A stretch of DNA of 64,000 bases from Clostridium sp. D53t1_180928_C8 (lineage in GTDB: Bacteria; Bacillota; Clostridia; Clostridiales; Clostridiaceae), in contig NZ_JADPEL010000006.1 of the NCBI RefSeq assembly GCF_015667795.1, forward strand, positions 62,001 through 126,000. The letters run 5' to 3'. Position numbers and translations under genes: made by a program. Positions 38,414 to 47,580 of this stretch are shown one piece after another (the first letter of the stretch is position 1; each line of letters starts with the position of its first letter). The notes beneath the pieces are model-generated. The model ran no database searches. It worked only from the letters and a program-made list of their open reading frames with translations, and had not been told where the DNA came from.

Positions 38414-39868
38414 TTAGTTTTCAGCTTTCCATGCATCAATTTGAGTTTGCATTTCATCAATAACTTTTTGTAATCCTTGTTCCTTTAATTTTGTGTTCAT
38501 TTTCTCTAAATATTCATCAATATCAACAGAACCACTATATAATGCGAACTTAAATTCACTTAAAACATTACTAATAGCCGCTAATTCGTTAGTAACATTT
38601 GATGTATCAAATTTAAATCCTAAAGCTGCTGAAGCTATAGATTCATCATTAAATGTTTGGAATTCATCCCATTTAGTTTCTGGTTCTCCTTCAAGAACAT
38701 AGTTAATGAATAAGTTACCAAAAGCAAAATGAGCAATATCGTAATCTGCATGTTTTTCTGTATATTTGATTGTCTTATCTCCTACTTTTTCGTAATGAAC
38801 ACCTTCGATTCCATAAACAACTAAGTTCTTTAAGTATTCATCAGTATTTAATAAGTTTAAGAACTCAACAGCTTTTTCTTTATTCTTAGAGTTTGCAGAA
38901 ACAGCCATCATTGAACCAGTAGTTGAACCATTTGTAATATATGCATCAGTAACATTTGAAGTAACAACTTCATATTTTAAGTTTTCAGACCATAATCTAT
39001 CAGCATAAGGTTGTCCATCAGCCTTATCTACGAACCTTTTAACTGATTCATCACCATCAGTTGTAGCAGCATCCCCATTTATATATCCTAATTCAAAGAA
39101 CCTTCTCATAATTTCAAGTTGACTCTTAAGGAACTCAGTTTCATATAGATTTTTAACTGTTAATGATTTATCATCAAAATCAACCCCAACTGGTTCTACA
39201 ATTTCATCAAATAATTGTGGTGTACGTGTTCCTTTAGCTATATAAAGCGGAACTACATCTGGTTCGTTTTCCTTTATAAGCTTTAACCATGGTTCTAAAT
39301 CTTCTAATGTGTGTATATCTTTGTAAGGAATGTTATATTTATCTACATATTCCTTAGTAAATCTCCACATTGGTGCAGCTGCAATTTCTTTTTGAGTAGG
39401 AACCGCATAAATTTTACCATCTATTTCAGCACCATCCCAGAATCTTTTATCAACCGCTTCATATGTTTCTTTTAAAGTTGTATCTAAATATTCACTTAAA
39501 TCTAAGAATGCACCCTTTCTTGAATTTCCAATATAATCACCTGCCCAAGAACAAGTAAATGCTATATCATAATCTTCTCCTGAATTAATAACCATAGATA
39601 TTTTTTGACTGTAATCCCCAAATCCTGAGAATTTCATATTAACTGTTGTATTCATTTTTTCAAGTAAATATTCATTTATTTTTGCTTGAACATCTGTTAA
39701 ATCATTTGGCTCATTTCCTATACAATACCAAACTAATTCTGTAGGCTTATCATCCTTACCACCTGATGTAGCTGTACTACTATCTCCTGAGTTACTTCCA
39801 CATCCAACTAACATAGTTGAGACAGTTGCTACACATGTAGCTAGTGATACTATCTTTTTAAATTTCAT
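38414..39868 (-). CDS. Glycan-binding lipoprotein of an ABC transporter (NgtS/LplA-like)
   Basis: This 484-residue extracellular binding protein starts at the ATG at 39868, which follows GGGAGG. The longer frame from a TTG at 39898 is rejected. A lipoprotein signal ends in TMLVGCGSNSG, so the mature protein is lipid-anchored at Cys. The family 1-type binding fold carries ELVWYCIGNEPNDLTDVQAKINEYL. The C-terminal helical region (LSEFKFALYSGSVDIDEYLEKMNTKLKEQGLQKVIDEM) is typical of the DUF3502/LplA group. It would deliver N-glycan oligosaccharides to the permeases at 43915-45900. It is transcribed alone, with its own promoter module and terminator. Confidence 0.9.
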   Translation of the reverse strand: MKFKKIVSLATCVATVSTMLVGCGSNSGDSSTATSGGKDDKPTELVWYCIGNEPNDLTDVQAKINEYLLEKMNTTVNMKFSGFGDYSQKISMVINSGEDYDIAFTCSWAGDYIGNSRKGAFLDLSEYLDTTLKETYEAVDKRFWDGAEIDGKIYAVPTQKEIAAAPMWRFTKEYVDKYNIPYKDIHTLEDLEPWLKLIKENEPDVVPLYIAKGTRTPQLFDEIVEPVGVDFDDKSLTVKNLYETEFLKSQLEIMRRFFELGYINGDAATTDGDESVKRFVDKADGQPYADRLWSENLKYEVVTSNVTDAYITNGSTTGSMMAVSANSKNKEKAVEFLNLLNTDEYLKNLVVYGIEGVHYEKVGDKTIKYTEKHADYDIAHFAFGNLFINYVLEGEPETKWDEFQTFNDESIASAALGFKFDTSNVTNELAAISNVLSEFKFALYSGSVDIDEYLEKMNTKLKEQGLQKVIDEMQTQIDAWKAEN

Positions 39869-39961
39869 ATGTTTTTCCTCCCCTATATTTCTCAACACTT
39901 TTTATATTATTTACAACATCTCTTTGATATTGTTTACATTTTTATTATAACTTCCCTCACA

Positions 39962-40017
39962 GGATTTTCATATTGTATATTTTCTATATTTAGTTGATAA
40001 ATTCTATACGTTATTTG
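39962..40017 (-). promoter_or_regulatory. Shared promoter module, copy C (before the binding-protein gene)
   Basis: On the minus strand this reads ATTCAAATAACGTATAGAAT, then TTATCAACTAAATATAGAAA, then TATGAAAATCC. It is the most diverged of the four copies but keeps TTTATCAACTA and the following AGAAAATAT. Confidence 0.52.
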
Positions 40018-40020
40018 AAT

Positions 40021-40500
40021 ATTTTCACCTTATAATTTTTTTATTGAATTTGGTATTTATTAAATTCTCCTAATAAATTTCTCCCCTCTGATCTAACCTA
40101 CTTAAGTTAATGATAAAAACTCCACTCTGATTGAAAAAAATTATAATTCCACTTACATATATATCATTACAATATTTCAATGACTGTAAAATAATCATAA
40201 TTAAATATAAATATGCTATCATCTCCGCGAACACCATTTTATCATACTTCTAGAACATAACCAATATATATACAATATTCCATATTATACAATATGCTTA
40301 TAATTTTAGTTATACTAATAGGAACTTATGATTCAAATCCCCATTTCAAATACTCCAAGTACCTAATTCACCCTTTTACAAACTTCCATAAATATCACCA
40401 ATATTAATTTTCTTAGTATATAAATTCACTTAATGAATATCAATTAAGAGAATTATTTAACTATATAGAGAAATACTATAATCAAATATAATAACGGGGG
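40021..40500. other. Intergenic region without recognised gene
   Basis: About 480 bp between the promoter module of the binding-protein gene and the 35-residue ORF. I see no open frame with a ribosome binding site and no RNA structure. TACTATAAT near 40480-40490 could be the -10 box of the small plus-strand gene. Confidence 0.5.
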
Positions 40501-40507
40501 CATATAA

Positions 40508-40615
40508 ATGAAAAATTTCATTAAAATCATTTTACTTATGGGTATATCATTATTTTTACTAATAGGCTATAGTTCTAAAGAAGTAGAAAAAACTATAGAT
40601 AGTTTCATTGAATAA
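40508..40615 (+). CDS. Small hydrophobic peptide, 35 aa, lipoprotein-signal-like
   Basis: A plus-strand ORF of 35 codons begins 10 bases after GGGGG. It encodes a signal-like segment, MKNFIKIILLMGISLFLL, followed by IGYSSKEVEKTIDSFIE. The layout is that of a lipoprotein leader whose lipobox cysteine has become Tyr (LIGY instead of LxGC). It is the only plus-strand gene inside the glycan locus. A bidirectional terminator follows at 40641-40690. It may be a small membrane peptide or the remnant of a lipoprotein gene. I do not recognise it. Confidence 0.5.
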   Translation: MKNFIKIILLMGISLFLLIGYSSKEVEKTIDSFIE

Positions 40616-40640
40616 ACAAATTAGTCTAACATAGTCAATA

Positions 40641-40690
40641 AAAAATAACAAAGGATATTGTATAATATACATCATCCTTTGCTATTTTTA
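40641..40690. terminator. Bidirectional terminator after GH38-2
   Basis: AACAAAGGAT and ATCCTTTGCT form the stem ends around a long AT-rich loop that itself can pair. T runs follow on both strands. It ends the permease/GH38-2 operon and the small plus-strand ORF. Confidence 0.78.
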
Positions 40691-40706
40691 ATAATATATA
40701 TATTTT

Positions 40707-43700
40707 TTATCTTAATTGCACTTTAAATGTTTTTATTTCATAAGGTTTTATAGTAAAACTAACTTCCTTATCATTACTTACTAATTTCTTTTCATTATTT
40801 TCTAACATATCACATTCATATACGTACTCTAATTCTCTCATAAATTCTAATTTGCAATTTGTACGTTTATTTTCAAATTCGTATAGTCTTATTATAGTTT
40901 CATTACTATCTTCAGCTTTTTTAATAACTTCAATCATTACATTCTCTTTATCTACATTTACAAAACTTATTTTTTTATCTAATACTCCACTATGTGGCCC
41001 TTCAACCTTTGTAAATAACTCAGTATTTAATCCATATGCTAATTGTGTAGTTTTAGCCTCCTTCCAAGTTCCTTCATGTACATATATAGAATAAGTAAAT
41101 CTATGTTCTTCTTGATCAGCCATTGGATTTGGATCTGTTCCTGATTTAAGCATAGTTAATCTCATATTTCCATTTTTTATATCATATCCATACTTACAAT
41201 TATTTAACATCGATATCCCAAAATCACCTTCTGATATATCAACCCATTTATGGCCAACAGATTCAAACTGTGCTAATTCCCACGATGTATTTTCATGTGT
41301 AGGCCTTGTTATATTACCATATTGAATTTCATAAGTTGCCTCATTAGTGTGTATATCAACTGGAAAAGCTGTTTTTAATACAATATCATGTTCCTTCCAA
41401 TCTATATAGGAATCAAAATCTATTCTAGGAATATCATTATAAATATAAATATTTTGTATTATTTTTGAATTTAAGAATTTTCTTTCAACTCTTAAAGTAC
41501 TTCTTACTGGACCTCTCTCAACAACATTTATACTTTGAATATCATCTACTATCCACATTTTCTCTTTATAGTATATATCAATATCCCAGTTATCAAAACA
41601 CATAGGCTTATCTTCAAATGCCTGTATTTGATTTGCAATAGCACCTTCTTTTAATACTTCTCTATTTGTCTTTTTATCTATTATAGATTTAATTTGACCC
41701 TTAGAATCAAATCCTATTTTTATAAAATTATTTTCTCCTAATTCTTTATTTAAAATAATAATATTATCTCTTAACTCTACTGTACTCTCAACTAATTCAA
41801 AAGTTTTATACCCATTAGCTGGTATATTTTCAGCAAAGAAAATAGCTTTATTTTTATCAATTTTTTGACAAATAATTGATTTTCCATCTTCATCTATTAA
41901 TCCTACATTATTTATATTTTCAGGAATTTCAAATGTAGCTATATCCGATCTTTCAAAGCCTAAAGAGTTAAAGACTACTACACTTTTCTTATCTAAGCTT
42001 ATATTGGAAGATATATAATTAATACCATTATCAACTAGCTCTTCTCCTGTTTTCAATAACTCCTTATATTCAACATCTGTAACATCATATACATCTTTTA
42101 TAGATGAACCTGGTATTATATCATGGAATTGATTTAATAATATCTTTTCCCATGAGTTTCTTATCTCATTTTCTGGATATCTTGCACCTTCTATCGTTGC
42201 TAAAGAATTAATTTTTTCTGCTGCAGTATAGATATTTTCACATCTTCTATTATCTCTCTTATTTCGAGCCATTGATGTGTAAGTACCTCTATGATATTCA
42301 AGATATAACTCTCCAATCCATCTTGGTTTATTTTTAGCTTTATCCATTTTTTCTTCTAATCTTTTGAAATAATCTAAAGAAGTTCCCATTTGAACTCTTG
42401 GGGCTCCCGGTATACCCTTAGCAAGCCTTCTTCCAGTTTCAAGCATTTCTAATGTGGCACCACCACCACCGTCTCCCCATCCAAATGAAACTAAAACATC
42501 ATTATTAATATCCTTATTTTGATATCTTCTCCATGCACCCATAATAGCATCTGGTCTAATCTGTCCATTATAAGTTGTAAAGAATGAATCTCTACTTTGT
42601 TCTGGTAATGATGTACTTATAAAGTGTGTTAATACTTCACTTCCATCAATCCCTTCCCACATAAAGGTATCATTGGGGATTTTATTAAATTGATTCCAAG
42701 AAATCTTAGTTGTCATAAAATATTTTATTCCTGACTTCTTTAAGATTTGTGGTAATGCTGCAGAATATCCAAATACATCTGGTAACCATAATATTTCATT
42801 TTCTACATTAAATTCTTCCTTAAAGAATCTCTTTCCATGTAATATTTGTCTTATTAATGATTCACCCGAAGTTACATTACAATCTGCTTCCAGCCACATA
42901 GAACCTTCTGGCTCCCAGACACCTTCTTTAATCTTCCCTTTAACCTTCTCATATAAGTCTGGATGATCTTCTTTTAAAAACTTATATAATTGTGGTTGTG
43001 AAGACATAAAAATATACTCTGGATACTCTTCCATAAGTTTTAAAACAGTTGAAAAACTTCTTGCAACCTTTTCTCTTGTTTGAGCTACAGTCCATAGCCA
43101 AGCAACATCTATGTGTGTATGTCCCACACAAGTAGCTATTGACTCACTATGACCGCATAATTCTCCATAAAACTTTTCTTCTAAATATTTATTTGCTCGT
43201 ATTAAACTTTCGTCATATTCTTTAGATTTAGGTATTCTAAAATCTATTAAATTTATAGAATCATTTAATACTCTAATCATATCTATTCTTTTTTTATCAT
43301 CTTTGTCAAGCTGCTTACATACATCTATTGGAACTTTTAAGTTGAAATATAGTTTTCTAGCTTCTTCATCTACTACTACTAATTTTCCACCTAATGTCAC
43401 TTTTCTATCAAAAACTCTACCTGCATATGCATGTAAATCTATTTCATATTTCGTACCTGGAACTGCATCATGAGTTAATATAAATTCTTGATGATTTACA
43501 TCTAATCCTTGAAGTTTTTCTCCATTTACAAATAATATAAATTGTGGATTAATAACATTATCCCAATTTTCTGCATAAGTATAAAAGTTTAATGCAACGG
43601 TTTTCCCTTTAAAACTTTCTGGAACTTCTATAGAGCACTTAAACCATCCATGCTTATCCATTCCACCCCATAGTTGTCCCTCTTGAAATTCATTCCAATT

Positions 43701-43844
43701 TTCTGTTGGTATCTCATTTGCAATTTCTAAGGTGTCATATTTACCTTCTACAAATCTAAAATCATCTATTTTTATAACTTGTCTATATATATTTTTATCT
43801 ATTTCCCTACATATTTTTTCTAGCCTCTCCAATAAGTAATGCAT
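40707..43844 (-). CDS. Cytosolic GH38 alpha-mannosidase (copy 2)
   Basis: This 1045-residue enzyme is a close paralogue of the one at 34653-37784, with the same domain order and motifs. They are GHTHIDVAWLWTVAQTREK (zinc ligands), ILWLPDVFGYSAALP (nucleophile Asp) and LEADCNVTSGESLIRQ. The ATG at 43844 is chosen because AAGGGG lies 6 bases upstream; the TTG at 43862 would put the ribosome binding site inside the gene. It is the last gene of the operon with the two sugar permeases (70 bases after the second). It has no signal peptide. Two such enzymes in one locus suggest different mannose linkages (for example alpha-1,3 and alpha-1,6, or alpha-1,2). Confidence 0.93.
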   Translation of the reverse strand: MHYLLERLEKICREIDKNIYRQVIKIDDFRFVEGKYDTLEIANEIPTENWNEFQEGQLWGGMDKHGWFKCSIEVPESFKGKTVALNFYTYAENWDNVINPQFILFVNGEKLQGLDVNHQEFILTHDAVPGTKYEIDLHAYAGRVFDRKVTLGGKLVVVDEEARKLYFNLKVPIDVCKQLDKDDKKRIDMIRVLNDSINLIDFRIPKSKEYDESLIRANKYLEEKFYGELCGHSESIATCVGHTHIDVAWLWTVAQTREKVARSFSTVLKLMEEYPEYIFMSSQPQLYKFLKEDHPDLYEKVKGKIKEGVWEPEGSMWLEADCNVTSGESLIRQILHGKRFFKEEFNVENEILWLPDVFGYSAALPQILKKSGIKYFMTTKISWNQFNKIPNDTFMWEGIDGSEVLTHFISTSLPEQSRDSFFTTYNGQIRPDAIMGAWRRYQNKDINNDVLVSFGWGDGGGGATLEMLETGRRLAKGIPGAPRVQMGTSLDYFKRLEEKMDKAKNKPRWIGELYLEYHRGTYTSMARNKRDNRRCENIYTAAEKINSLATIEGARYPENEIRNSWEKILLNQFHDIIPGSSIKDVYDVTDVEYKELLKTGEELVDNGINYISSNISLDKKSVVVFNSLGFERSDIATFEIPENINNVGLIDEDGKSIICQKIDKNKAIFFAENIPANGYKTFELVESTVELRDNIIILNKELGENNFIKIGFDSKGQIKSIIDKKTNREVLKEGAIANQIQAFEDKPMCFDNWDIDIYYKEKMWIVDDIQSINVVERGPVRSTLRVERKFLNSKIIQNIYIYNDIPRIDFDSYIDWKEHDIVLKTAFPVDIHTNEATYEIQYGNITRPTHENTSWELAQFESVGHKWVDISEGDFGISMLNNCKYGYDIKNGNMRLTMLKSGTDPNPMADQEEHRFTYSIYVHEGTWKEAKTTQLAYGLNTELFTKVEGPHSGVLDKKISFVNVDKENVMIEVIKKAEDSNETIIRLYEFENKRTNCKLEFMRELEYVYECDMLENNEKKLVSNDKEVSFTIKPYEIKTFKVQLR

Positions 43845-43914
43845 ATTACACCCCTTAAACAACTTTTTTATTGTACTATTTTTTTATTATAAACTTTCTA
43901 TAAATCAATATTTA

Positions 43915-44919
43915 TTATTCCTTAACTGCTCCAATTGTTAATCCACTTACAAAATATCTTTGGAAGAATGGATAAGTTATTATAATTGGTAATGTTGAAA
44001 TAACAACTATAGCCATTTTAGAAGTTTCTTTTGGTAATGTTGCAGCAATAGATGTTGTATTTGATCCTAATGCAGATGCGTTAGTAGCTAAGAATTCTAC
44101 TGATTTTTCAATTCTTATAAGAATATACTGTAATGGCATTAATGAACTTTCATCTATATATAACATTGCATTAAACCAGTCATTCCAATATCCTAATGCT
44201 AAGAATAGGGAAATTGTTGCAATACCAGGTATTGAAATTGGTAGTACGATTTTCAAGAATGTCCTCCACTCAGATGCTCCATCTATTTTAGCTGATTCTA
44301 ATACAGCTTCAGGAACTGAAGTTTTAAAGAATGTTCTTAAAATAATTATATTAAATGAACTAACACATATCGGTAATATAAGAGCTAATAAACTATTTTT
44401 TAAACCTAAAAATTTTGTTATAACTAAGTAACTCGAAACCATACCACCTGAGAATAACATAGGAATAAATATTAACTTTGTAAAAAAACCTCTATATGCA
44501 AAACTTCTTCTAGATATTGCATAAGCAAACATTGCCATTACTAAAACCCCAAGTACTGTTCCCGTTACTGTAACAAGAATTGTAACACCATATGAATTTA
44601 TTATAGAAGCACTTGATGAAAATATATATTCATAAGCTTCAAAACTCCACTCTTTTGGGAAAAATGAATAACCATTAGTTTTTATATAGTTTTCACTTGT
44701 AAATGATATTATTAAAACAAATATAAATGGTACAATACATGCTGCAGATATAAGCGCAAATATTATATTTAATATAAAGTTTGTTGGTTTTGAAACTCTA
44801 TTAAATCTACTAACTGTATCCTCTTGTTCTTGCTTTTTTGATTTTCTTCTATCTGACATTTTCTTTTTAAATGATTTTGTCTTACTTTCTTTTTGTTGTT
44901 CTATCTTAATTGATTCCAT
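43915..44919 (-). CDS. Sugar ABC transporter permease (LplC/NgtP2-like)
   Basis: This is a 334-residue inner membrane subunit. A long, very basic N-terminal tail (about 1-40, KKKMSDRRKSKKQEQ) precedes six helices. The EAA loop with ESAKIDGASEWRTFLKIVLPISIPG contacts the ATPase. It ends in YPFFQRYFVSGLTIGAVKE, typical of the LplC/YtcP group. The ATG at 44919 after AGGTGG is preferred to the GTG at 44931. It lies 21 bases after the other permease. No ATPase gene is present in the window, so a shared MsmK-type ATPase from elsewhere is likely. Confidence 0.92.
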   Translation of the reverse strand: MESIKIEQQKESKTKSFKKKMSDRRKSKKQEQEDTVSRFNRVSKPTNFILNIIFALISAACIVPFIFVLIISFTSENYIKTNGYSFFPKEWSFEAYEYIFSSSASIINSYGVTILVTVTGTVLGVLVMAMFAYAISRRSFAYRGFFTKLIFIPMLFSGGMVSSYLVITKFLGLKNSLLALILPICVSSFNIIILRTFFKTSVPEAVLESAKIDGASEWRTFLKIVLPISIPGIATISLFLALGYWNDWFNAMLYIDESSLMPLQYILIRIEKSVEFLATNASALGSNTTSIAATLPKETSKMAIVVISTLPIIITYPFFQRYFVSGLTIGAVKE

Positions 44920-44940
44920 TAATCTCACCACCTATATTTT

Positions 44941-45900
44941 TTAGAAAAATGCGTTTTCATTATCTACTTTTCTTACAATTCCATTAGTAACTAATATTAA
45001 AATTAATCCCACCACAGATTGATATAAACCTGCTGCTGTACTCATTCCAATATTTCCAAGATTCATAAGTGCTCTATAAACATAAGTATCAATAACATTT
45101 GTTACAGAATATAACGCTCCTGAATCCTTAGGTAATTGATAGAATAATCCAAAGTCTGATTTGAATGCACCACCTACAGCTGTAATAAACATTATTATTA
45201 AAACTGGTTTTAATAGTGGTATTGTTATATTTTTAATTTGTTGCCACTTCGTAGCCCCATCAATCATTGCTGCTTCATAATATGATTTATCTATTCCGCA
45301 TATAGATGCTAAATATATTACTGTTCCATATCCTATTGATTTCCATTGACTCATAAATATAAGTATAAATGGCCAAACTTTTGTTTCTGTATACCAAGAG
45401 ACACCTTCTTGACCAAAAGAAGCTAGTAAATTGTTTACATAGCCTTGCGTTGGACTTAAGAATGCATATAAGCAATAACTTACAACAACCCAAGATAAGA
45501 AATATGGTAAAAACATTGCTGTTTGATAAAATTTAGATAACTTCTTATTAAAAAGCTCTCTAAGTAATATTGCTAATGAAACTGGAATTACTATTCCTAG
45601 TATTATAAAAGTAATATTATATAAAACAGTATTTTTAGTAATTAACCAAGCGTCACTACTTTGAAATAAAAATTTAAAATTAGCTAATCCAACCCATTTA
45701 CTATTAACTAAACTTTCTATAAATCCACCTTGAATTCTCCAATCCTTAAATGCTATTACAACCCCTACCATAGGTAGATATGCAAAGATTAGAAACCAAA
45801 TTGTTCCTGGAATGGTTAATCCTAAAAGTTCTCTATTCTCCTTTAATGTTTTCCATTTGCTCTTTTTTATAACAAGCTCTGAGCCTTTTGCTTTTTTCAT
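44941..45900 (-). CDS. Sugar ABC transporter permease (LplB/NgtP1-like)
   Basis: This 319-residue membrane subunit has six helices. It opens with the LplB-type N-terminal PGTIWFLIFAYLPMVGVVIAFKDW, and EAAMIDGATKWQQIKNITIPLL is the EAA loop. It is the first gene of an operon of two permeases and GH38-2. GGGGAGG precedes the ATG at 45900. A copy of the shared promoter module lies 40-95 bp upstream. The pair with the DUF3502-type binding protein matches pneumococcal N-glycan transport (NgtS-P1-P2) and Bacillus Lpl/Ytc systems. Confidence 0.92.
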   Translation of the reverse strand: MKKAKGSELVIKKSKWKTLKENRELLGLTIPGTIWFLIFAYLPMVGVVIAFKDWRIQGGFIESLVNSKWVGLANFKFLFQSSDAWLITKNTVLYNITFIILGIVIPVSLAILLRELFNKKLSKFYQTAMFLPYFLSWVVVSYCLYAFLSPTQGYVNNLLASFGQEGVSWYTETKVWPFILIFMSQWKSIGYGTVIYLASICGIDKSYYEAAMIDGATKWQQIKNITIPLLKPVLIIMFITAVGGAFKSDFGLFYQLPKDSGALYSVTNVIDTYVYRALMNLGNIGMSTAAGLYQSVVGLILILVTNGIVRKVDNENAFF

Positions 45901-45939
45901 ATAAATTCCTCCCCTTTTTTGTAATCGTTTATCTAAGTA

Positions 45940-45996
45940 AAATATACCATATTTGCTTGTTGTACTTATAGTTGAATAAATTTAGATTTAGTGTAC
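45940..45996 (-). promoter_or_regulatory. Shared promoter module, copy D (before the permease operon)
   Basis: On the minus strand from 45996 this begins GTACACTAAATCTAAATTT, continues ATTCAACTATAAGTACAAC and reaches TATGGTATATTTTAC, a likely -10 region. GATAAACGATTACA just downstream (45914-45930) matches only half of a catabolite-repression cre site. Confidence 0.6.
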
Positions 45997-46003
45997 AAAT
46001 TGA

Positions 46004-46055
46004 AAAAAATGCAGATAGCATACAATTTATTAATATCGTATACTATCTGCATTTA
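46004..46055 (-). terminator. Terminator of the YesM/YesN operon
   Basis: On the minus strand AAATGCAGATAGTATAC pairs with GTATGCTATCTGCATTT (one mismatch pair) and is followed by a T run. It separates the two-component genes from the permease promoter. Confidence 0.88.
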
Positions 46056-46064
46056 ATTATTTAT

Positions 46065-47579
46065 TTAATAATTTTTAAACTCTCGTAACGTTGCTGGAGA
46101 TACCCCATAAAAATTTTTAAACTTTCTATAGAAATAGCTTGTATCTAAGTACCCCACCTCTTTTGCTATATCATTTATCTTCATATTTGTATTTAAAATT
46201 AAATCCTTAGCCTTCATATTTTTTACTTTATTTAAATACTCTGAAAATGAATATCCAACTTCTTTTGCAAATAATTGTCCTAAATAAGAACTATTTATCT
46301 TATATTTTTGAGATAAAGTTTTCAAACTTAATTCTTCATAGTAATTTTTATTAATATAATTTACTACTTGCTGAATTATCGGAGTATATTTAACAGAATT
46401 ATTCTTCATCATATTCGATAAATCAATAATTTGCTTATCTATATATGTAATAATATCAGAAATACTACTAGCATTATAAATATTAATTATTGTATTACTT
46501 ATACTTTCCTCTTTAATCTCCTTATCAATTTTAAAATCATCTGCAATTTTATCTGCTAATAATATAGTTTTTATTGCTAAATCATAAATTTCCTGTGGAG
46601 AAAAAGTATTACTTCTAAATAATTCATCAATATAAGATCTTACGTCATCAGTGCTCTTTTCTATTATAATTTTATTTAGTACTTCTAACTCTTTATTCAA
46701 ATTAAAACTTGCCCCTGATATATTATCTATATCATTGCTATATAAACATTTATTATATCCGTCTGTTAGTATATTTTTCTTTATATTATTTGATATATTA
46801 TAGCTCTTTTGCAAATCATTTATATTATATACAATATCTCCTACAGCAATAAATGTTTCCCCAATATTAGTTATTAACGAGTCTAATATCTTTCCATAAT
46901 ATTTTCTTATATCTTCTATGTTGATATTATTTTCCCATGAATTAATTAATATAATATCTCCATTAAATCTATATAATATTTCATACCTATCATATGTATT
47001 TTCATTAATTAATTCATTAATGTCAGATTTTCTTCTATGGTTCTTTTTATTAAATAATATATTAGTTACTGTATAACATCTATCTTTTAATTCTATATTT
47101 ATAATATCACTTATTTCCTCTAAAACTTCTTTGGCAGCATTTCCATTTAATATTTTCATGAATGTATTATTTTTTTCTAATAATTTATTTTCTTTTTCCT
47201 TATTAGCTGCTATTTTTTTATTAATATCTATTAATGCTTCTTCTAATTCTTCCTCATTTATAGGTTTTAATATATAATTTTCTATTCCATACTTCATTGC
47301 TGTTTGTGCATAAGAAAAGTCATCATATCCACTTAATACAACAAACTTTACCTTTTTATTTTTTTCTTTAATTCTTTTAATAAGCTCCAATCCATTTATA
47401 ACAGGCATATTAATATCTGTAATTATTATATCTACAGGCTCCTCATCATATTTTTCTAATGCTTCTTTTCCATTTTGAGCCATGTGCGTAATCTTTAATC
47501 CAAGTTTATCCCAATCTACTATATTTAATACTCCTTGTAAAATTAACTTTTCATCATCAACCAACATAACCTTATACAT
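46065..47579 (-). CDS. YesN-type response regulator with AraC DNA-binding domain
   Basis: This 504-residue regulator has an N-terminal receiver domain with MLVDDEK and the phospho-acceptor Asp in DIIITDINMPVINGLEL, then KFVVLSGYDD and the conserved Lys in YILKPI. A long variable middle follows. The C-terminal AraC domain has two helix-turn-helix units, ending in GYLDTSYFYRKFKNFYGVSPATLREFKN. The ATG at 47579 lies one base after the stop of the kinase gene, with AAAGG 9 bases upstream; the TTG at 47588 is rejected. It most likely activates the nearby glycan transport and enzyme genes, whose promoters share a module. Confidence 0.92.
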   Translation of the reverse strand: MYKVMLVDDEKLILQGVLNIVDWDKLGLKITHMAQNGKEALEKYDEEPVDIIITDINMPVINGLELIKRIKEKNKKVKFVVLSGYDDFSYAQTAMKYGIENYILKPINEEELEEALIDINKKIAANKEKENKLLEKNNTFMKILNGNAAKEVLEEISDIINIELKDRCYTVTNILFNKKNHRRKSDINELINENTYDRYEILYRFNGDIILINSWENNINIEDIRKYYGKILDSLITNIGETFIAVGDIVYNINDLQKSYNISNNIKKNILTDGYNKCLYSNDIDNISGASFNLNKELEVLNKIIIEKSTDDVRSYIDELFRSNTFSPQEIYDLAIKTILLADKIADDFKIDKEIKEESISNTIINIYNASSISDIITYIDKQIIDLSNMMKNNSVKYTPIIQQVVNYINKNYYEELSLKTLSQKYKINSSYLGQLFAKEVGYSFSEYLNKVKNMKAKDLILNTNMKINDIAKEVGYLDTSYFYRKFKNFYGVSPATLREFKNY

Positions 47580-47580
47580 T

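Noticed and set aside
45914-45930. Catabolite-repression (cre) site before the permease operon
   Set aside because: Only the right half fits the consensus; the left half lacks the TG. Too weak to list as a feature.
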